Positions 6,444 through 8,066 of a stretch of DNA of 8,066 bases are shown piece after piece (the first letter of the stretch is position 1; each line of letters begins with the position of its first letter). The stretch is from Spirochaetaceae bacterium. GTDB taxonomy: Bacteria > Spirochaetota > Spirochaetia > Treponematales > Breznakiellaceae. A model generated the notes under the pieces. It ran no database searches and was not told the DNA's origin. It saw only the letters and a program-made list of their open reading frames with translations. The stretch is from contig JAITKQ010000048.1 in assembly GCA_031278295.1 (NCBI GenBank), positions 1-8,066 of the forward strand, in the 5' to 3' direction. Position numbers and translations under genes: made by a program.

Positions 6444-7045
6444 ACGGCCCGCGCTACGGCCTCCACCGGTGCGGCGGCGTCTATCACGGCTACGCGGCTG
6501 CCCTTGTCACGGCAAGAATCAAGCAATTTCAGGTAGCGTTCCCGGACAAGGATTTGAAAGTCGAGTCGTTCATAGATCTCCTTTTGCGCCCGTTTTTCTA
6601 GTCGTTCAAACGCGATCGCAGGGTCTATGTCGAAGAAGAGCAGAAGTTCCGGCGCGGGGAAGCTTTTGTTCAGTTCCATGGGCAGTTCGTCCCCGCATTC
6701 TATCCCCTGGTATACGAGGGACGAGAGTGTGTAGCGATCGCAGACGACAAGGTTGCCTCCCCGCGCAAGGGAGACCAGCCCGCCCTCCCCATACAGGTGT
6801 TCGGCGCGGTCGGCGGAAAATAGGCGGGCCATCGTCTCGCCGTGCAGCCTTGCCTCGCCCCGTAGCGCTTCGCGCAAAATCCGCCCGGCAGGGCCCTCTG
6901 TCGGCTCGAAGGTATAAACGATGGACGGCAGCTTTTGTCCCCCACCGTCCTGCCCCGCAAACTTCTGTTTTAAAAGTTCAAGCTGGGTGCTTGTGCCGCT
7001 GCCGTCGCCGCCCTCAAATACTACAAAGTTTGGCAGAAGCCCCAT
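6392..7045 (-). CDS. tmk: Thymidylate kinase (dTMP kinase), altered P-loop
   Basis: Cytoplasmic enzyme converting dTMP to dTDP with ATP, needed for dTTP supply. It has 217 residues, the usual family length (about 205-215). Seen: the P-loop region FEGGDGSGTSTQ (10-21); EPT at 47-49, corresponding to the family REPGGT motif; FSADRAEH (76-83); and DRY with YTLSSLVYQG following (103-114). A lid-like region EKRAQKEIYERLDFQ lies in the C-terminal half. Odd point: residue 18 is Thr (codon ACA) where nearly all P-loop kinases have Lys. The rest of the protein looks intact, so this may be a lineage variant rather than decay. The start ATG 7045 overlaps the rpe stop as TGATG and has GAGGAGG 4 bases upstream; the GTG at 7048 is only 1 base from that site. 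Same operon as rpe and the exported protein. Confidence 0.88.
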   Translation of the reverse strand: MGLLPNFVVFEGGDGSGTSTQLELLKQKFAGQDGGGQKLPSIVYTFEPTEGPAGRILREALRGEARLHGETMARLFSADRAEHLYGEGGLVSLARGGNLVVCDRYTLSSLVYQGIECGDELPMELNKSFPAPELLLFFDIDPAIAFERLEKRAQKEIYERLDFQILVRERYLKLLDSCRDKGSRVAVIDAAAPVEAVARAVWQNISLLPIMKGCTVQ

Positions 7046-7704
7046 CACGCCTCCTCGCCCCGGAGTCTCCGGACAAGCGCCGCCTTGTCCGCCGCTCCAA
7101 AGAATGCCGACCCGGTAACCAGCACGTCAACGCCGGCGGCGGAGGCCTCGCTAGCCGTCTCCTCGTTGATTCCGCCGTCAACCGACACAAGAAAATCAAG
7201 TTTTTGTTCCTGCCGTAGCCGCACCAGTTCCTCAATCTTTGAAAAACATTCCGTGATGCAGGTCTGCCCGCCATAGCCCGGGTTCACCGTCATAACAAGT
7301 ACAAGGTCCACGAAGGGTAGCAGGCAGGTAAGAGCGCTTACCGGCGTGGAAGGTACTATACTTAGGCCCGCTTTTTTCCCAAGCCCGCGTATGCCCTGCG
7401 CCACCCTGTGCGCGTGTACGGCCGCCTCCAGGTGAAAGGTGATGTAATCCGCCCCTGCACCGGCGAAGGCCGGCACAAGGTTTTCCGGTGCGCGGGTCAT
7501 CAGGTGTACGTCAAAGGGTAGCGCTGTCCTGCCCCGCAGATGCTCTACCATCTTTGTCCCAAACGTGATCGGCGGAACAAAATTCCCGTCCATCACGTCA
7601 ATATGTATCCAGTCCGCGCCCGAAGTGGCTATGTCGTCAACCGCCTGCCCCATGTTCGCAAAATCGGCGCTCAGTATTGACGGCGCAATCAATTTTTTTC
7701 CCAT
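7045..7704 (-). CDS. rpe: Ribulose-phosphate 3-epimerase
   Basis: Cytoplasmic pentose phosphate pathway enzyme interconverting D-ribulose 5-phosphate and D-xylulose 5-phosphate. It is a TIM barrel of 219 residues, as is usual. Landmarks: APSILSADF (7-15), HIDVMDGNFVP (34-44, catalytic Asp36 and metal ligand His34), DVHLM (65-69, His67), ADYITFHLEA (85-94), VNPGYGGQ (140-147, phosphate/lid loop), VDGGI (175-179, catalytic Asp176) and GSAFF near the end. GLSIVPSTP (113-121) has Val where most homologues have Asn, a small departure. The start aligns with the family N-terminus (M-x3-LIAPSILSADF). It has no ribosome binding site; the -10 box lies only 6 bases upstream, predicting a leaderless message. 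It is the first gene of the rpe-tmk-exported-protein operon. Confidence 0.95.
   Translation of the reverse strand: MGKKLIAPSILSADFANMGQAVDDIATSGADWIHIDVMDGNFVPPITFGTKMVEHLRGRTALPFDVHLMTRAPENLVPAFAGAGADYITFHLEAAVHAHRVAQGIRGLGKKAGLSIVPSTPVSALTCLLPFVDLVLVMTVNPGYGGQTCITECFSKIEELVRLRQEQKLDFLVSVDGGINEETASEASAAGVDVLVTGSAFFGAADKAALVRRLRGEEA
7050..7056 (-). promoter_or_regulatory. Ribosome binding site of tmk inside rpe
   Basis: GAGGAGG on the minus strand (7056 to 7050) is within the last codons of rpe, 4 bases before ATG 7045 but only 1 base before GTG 7048. It favours the ATG and shows that tmk is initiated independently while coupled to rpe termination. Confidence 0.7.
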
Positions 7705-7710
7705 GAAGCC

Positions 7711-7738
7711 ATTATAGCTGAAGGCTGCCCTTTGTTAA
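7711..7738 (-). promoter_or_regulatory. rpe operon promoter, predicted leaderless start
   Basis: On the minus strand TTAACA (7738-7733, 5 of 6 match to TTGACA) and a perfect TATAAT (7716-7711) are 16 bases apart. Only GGCTTC separates the -10 from ATG 7704, so transcription would begin at or next to the start codon. No Shine-Dalgarno sequence occurs in the interval. Confidence 0.65.
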
Positions 7739-7757
7739 ACGTCCCACCCCGCCCCCA

Positions 7758-7841
7758 CCCGCCAGCGGGCCTCACATCCGCCCCGCCAGCGGGTTTAAAG
7801 TCCGCTACGCGCCCGCCAGCGGGTTTAAAGTCCGCTACGCG
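7758..7841. repeat. 30-bp tandem repeats (2 perfect copies and a degenerate one)
   Basis: Two identical adjacent 30-bp units occupy 7782-7811 and 7812-7841. Each starts with the palindrome CCCGCCAGCGGG, continues with TTTAAAG and ends with TCCGCTACGCG. A diverged, 24-base copy at 7758-7781 keeps the palindrome and an ATCCGC-like end. On the minus strand each full unit would encode RVADFKPAGG in an open frame, but that frame has no start signal and runs into rpe, so it is treated as non-coding. Confidence 0.85.
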
Positions 7842-7847
7842 GTAGCG
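7833..7847. repeat. Hairpin at the end of the tandem array
   Basis: CGCTAC (7833-7838) and GTAGCG (7842-7847) form a perfect 6-bp stem with the loop GCG. It joins the end of the last 30-bp unit to the following sequence and has no T run. Function unknown. Confidence 0.5.
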
Positions 7848-8066
7848 TCCTGAAGGCGGTGTTCGGGTTCTGCCCTCGGGTCCGAAAGGGGCGGTTTGCA
7901 TACGCGGCTGTAAGCGGAGGGGTGGTTTGATGTTTTTGGGCGCATTTCCGGCCCTGCCGGAAACCGGGCTTTGCAGGGTTCCGCCAGGCAAGCCCCTTGG
8001 GTTGCCCCTACATCCGCTACGCGAACGCTACGCGCGAACGCTGCGCGCCCCTCCAATCCCGTGCGC
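7842..8066. other. GC-rich intergenic stretch without a convincing gene
   Basis: I see no gene here. Reading frames on the minus strand are GC-rich, proline/arginine-rich, lack start signals and resemble no family. The stretch contains an 8-bp perfect hairpin, TTTCCGGC (7945-7952) with GCCGGAAA (7956-7963), and near the right edge a cluster of imperfect CGCTACGCG repeats. An edge-truncated gene beyond 8066 cannot be excluded. Confidence 0.6.
8013..8048. repeat. Imperfect CGCTACGCG(CG)AA repeats
   Basis: Three head-to-tail variants are visible: CGCTACGCGAA (8015-8025), CGCTACGCGCGAA (8026-8038) and CGCTGCGCGC (8039-8048). The first is preceded by TC, recreating TCCGCTACGCG, which also ends both 30-bp units at 7801-7811 and 7831-7841. 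This suggests a shared, dispersed repeat family. Confidence 0.65.

Noticed and set aside
6612..6741. Two GCGATCGC octamers (6612-6619, 6734-6741) as HIP1-like elements
   Set aside because: Both lie inside tmk codons, and two copies of a GC-rich palindrome in 8 kb is compatible with chance; HIP1 is a cyanobacterial feature.
6469..7218. Plus-strand reading frame of 249 codons opposite tmk and rpe
   Set aside because: It runs antisense across two clear genes, is Arg/Pro/Ser-rich and has no domain; typical of GC-rich shadow frames.
7782..7841. CRISPR array
   Set aside because: The 30-bp units are directly adjacent with no spacers, only two are perfect, and no cas genes are present.
7689..7991. 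Minus-strand reading frame of 100 codons containing RVADFKPAGG repeats
   Set aside because: It overlaps the rpe start, contains the rpe promoter, has no ribosome binding site and is of low complexity; the repeats explain it better as non-coding DNA.
7835..8056. Second minus-strand reading frame of 73 codons at the right edge
   Set aside because: It is an open frame in GC-rich repeat DNA, with biased Arg/Pro/Ala composition and no recognisable family or start signal.

Overview
The window looks like a bacterial chromosome fragment, most probably from a Spirochaetes member and perhaps a host-associated treponeme. This is an inference. It rests on the non-canonical LsrB-type binding protein, a class that has been inferred for Spirochaetes, on its NGGKEK-type mature N-terminus, and on moderately high GC. 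No rRNA or other marker gene confirms it.

Left block (plus strand, about 1-5616): a compact lsrA-lsrC-lsrD-lsrB-lsrF cluster for autoinducer-2 (AI-2) import and breakdown. LsrA is a double-domain ATPase, LsrC and LsrD are the two membrane permeases, LsrB is the exported binding protein, and LsrF is the thiolase for the phosphorylated, isomerised signal. The first four genes are tightly coupled: lsrA/lsrC share ATGA, lsrC/lsrD overlap by 17 bases, and lsrB starts 18 bases after lsrD. lsrF is set apart by about 60 bases that hold a perfect TATAAT box and a strong GC-rich hairpin followed by six T. No lsrK, lsrR or lsrG lies in the window; they would have to be upstream of position 1 or elsewhere. 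LsrB keeps four of the six classical AI-2 contacts (Lys, Asp, Asp, Gln) but has Asn and Ser where the enteric receptors have Pro220 and Ala222.

Middle (5617-5765): a short convergent intergenic region with a run of 14 G and nested hairpins, one of which may be a terminator for the minus-strand genes.

Right block (minus strand, 7704 to 5766): rpe (ribulose-phosphate 3-epimerase), tmk (thymidylate kinase) and an uncharacterised exported protein, all overlapping and probably one transcript. The rpe promoter (TTAACA, 16-base spacer, TATAAT) ends only 6 bases before the start codon, which predicts a leaderless mRNA. Tmk has Thr in place of the P-loop Lys.

Right end (about 7740-8066): no convincing gene. 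It carries two perfect 30-bp tandem repeats plus a degenerate copy, the recurring motif TCCGCTACGCG, and several hairpins. It looks like a patch of a dispersed intergenic repeat family.

The window holds no wholly new system. Its most interesting points are the variant AI-2 receptor site, the possible separate control of lsrF, the leaderless rpe, the altered Tmk P-loop and the GC-rich repeats.
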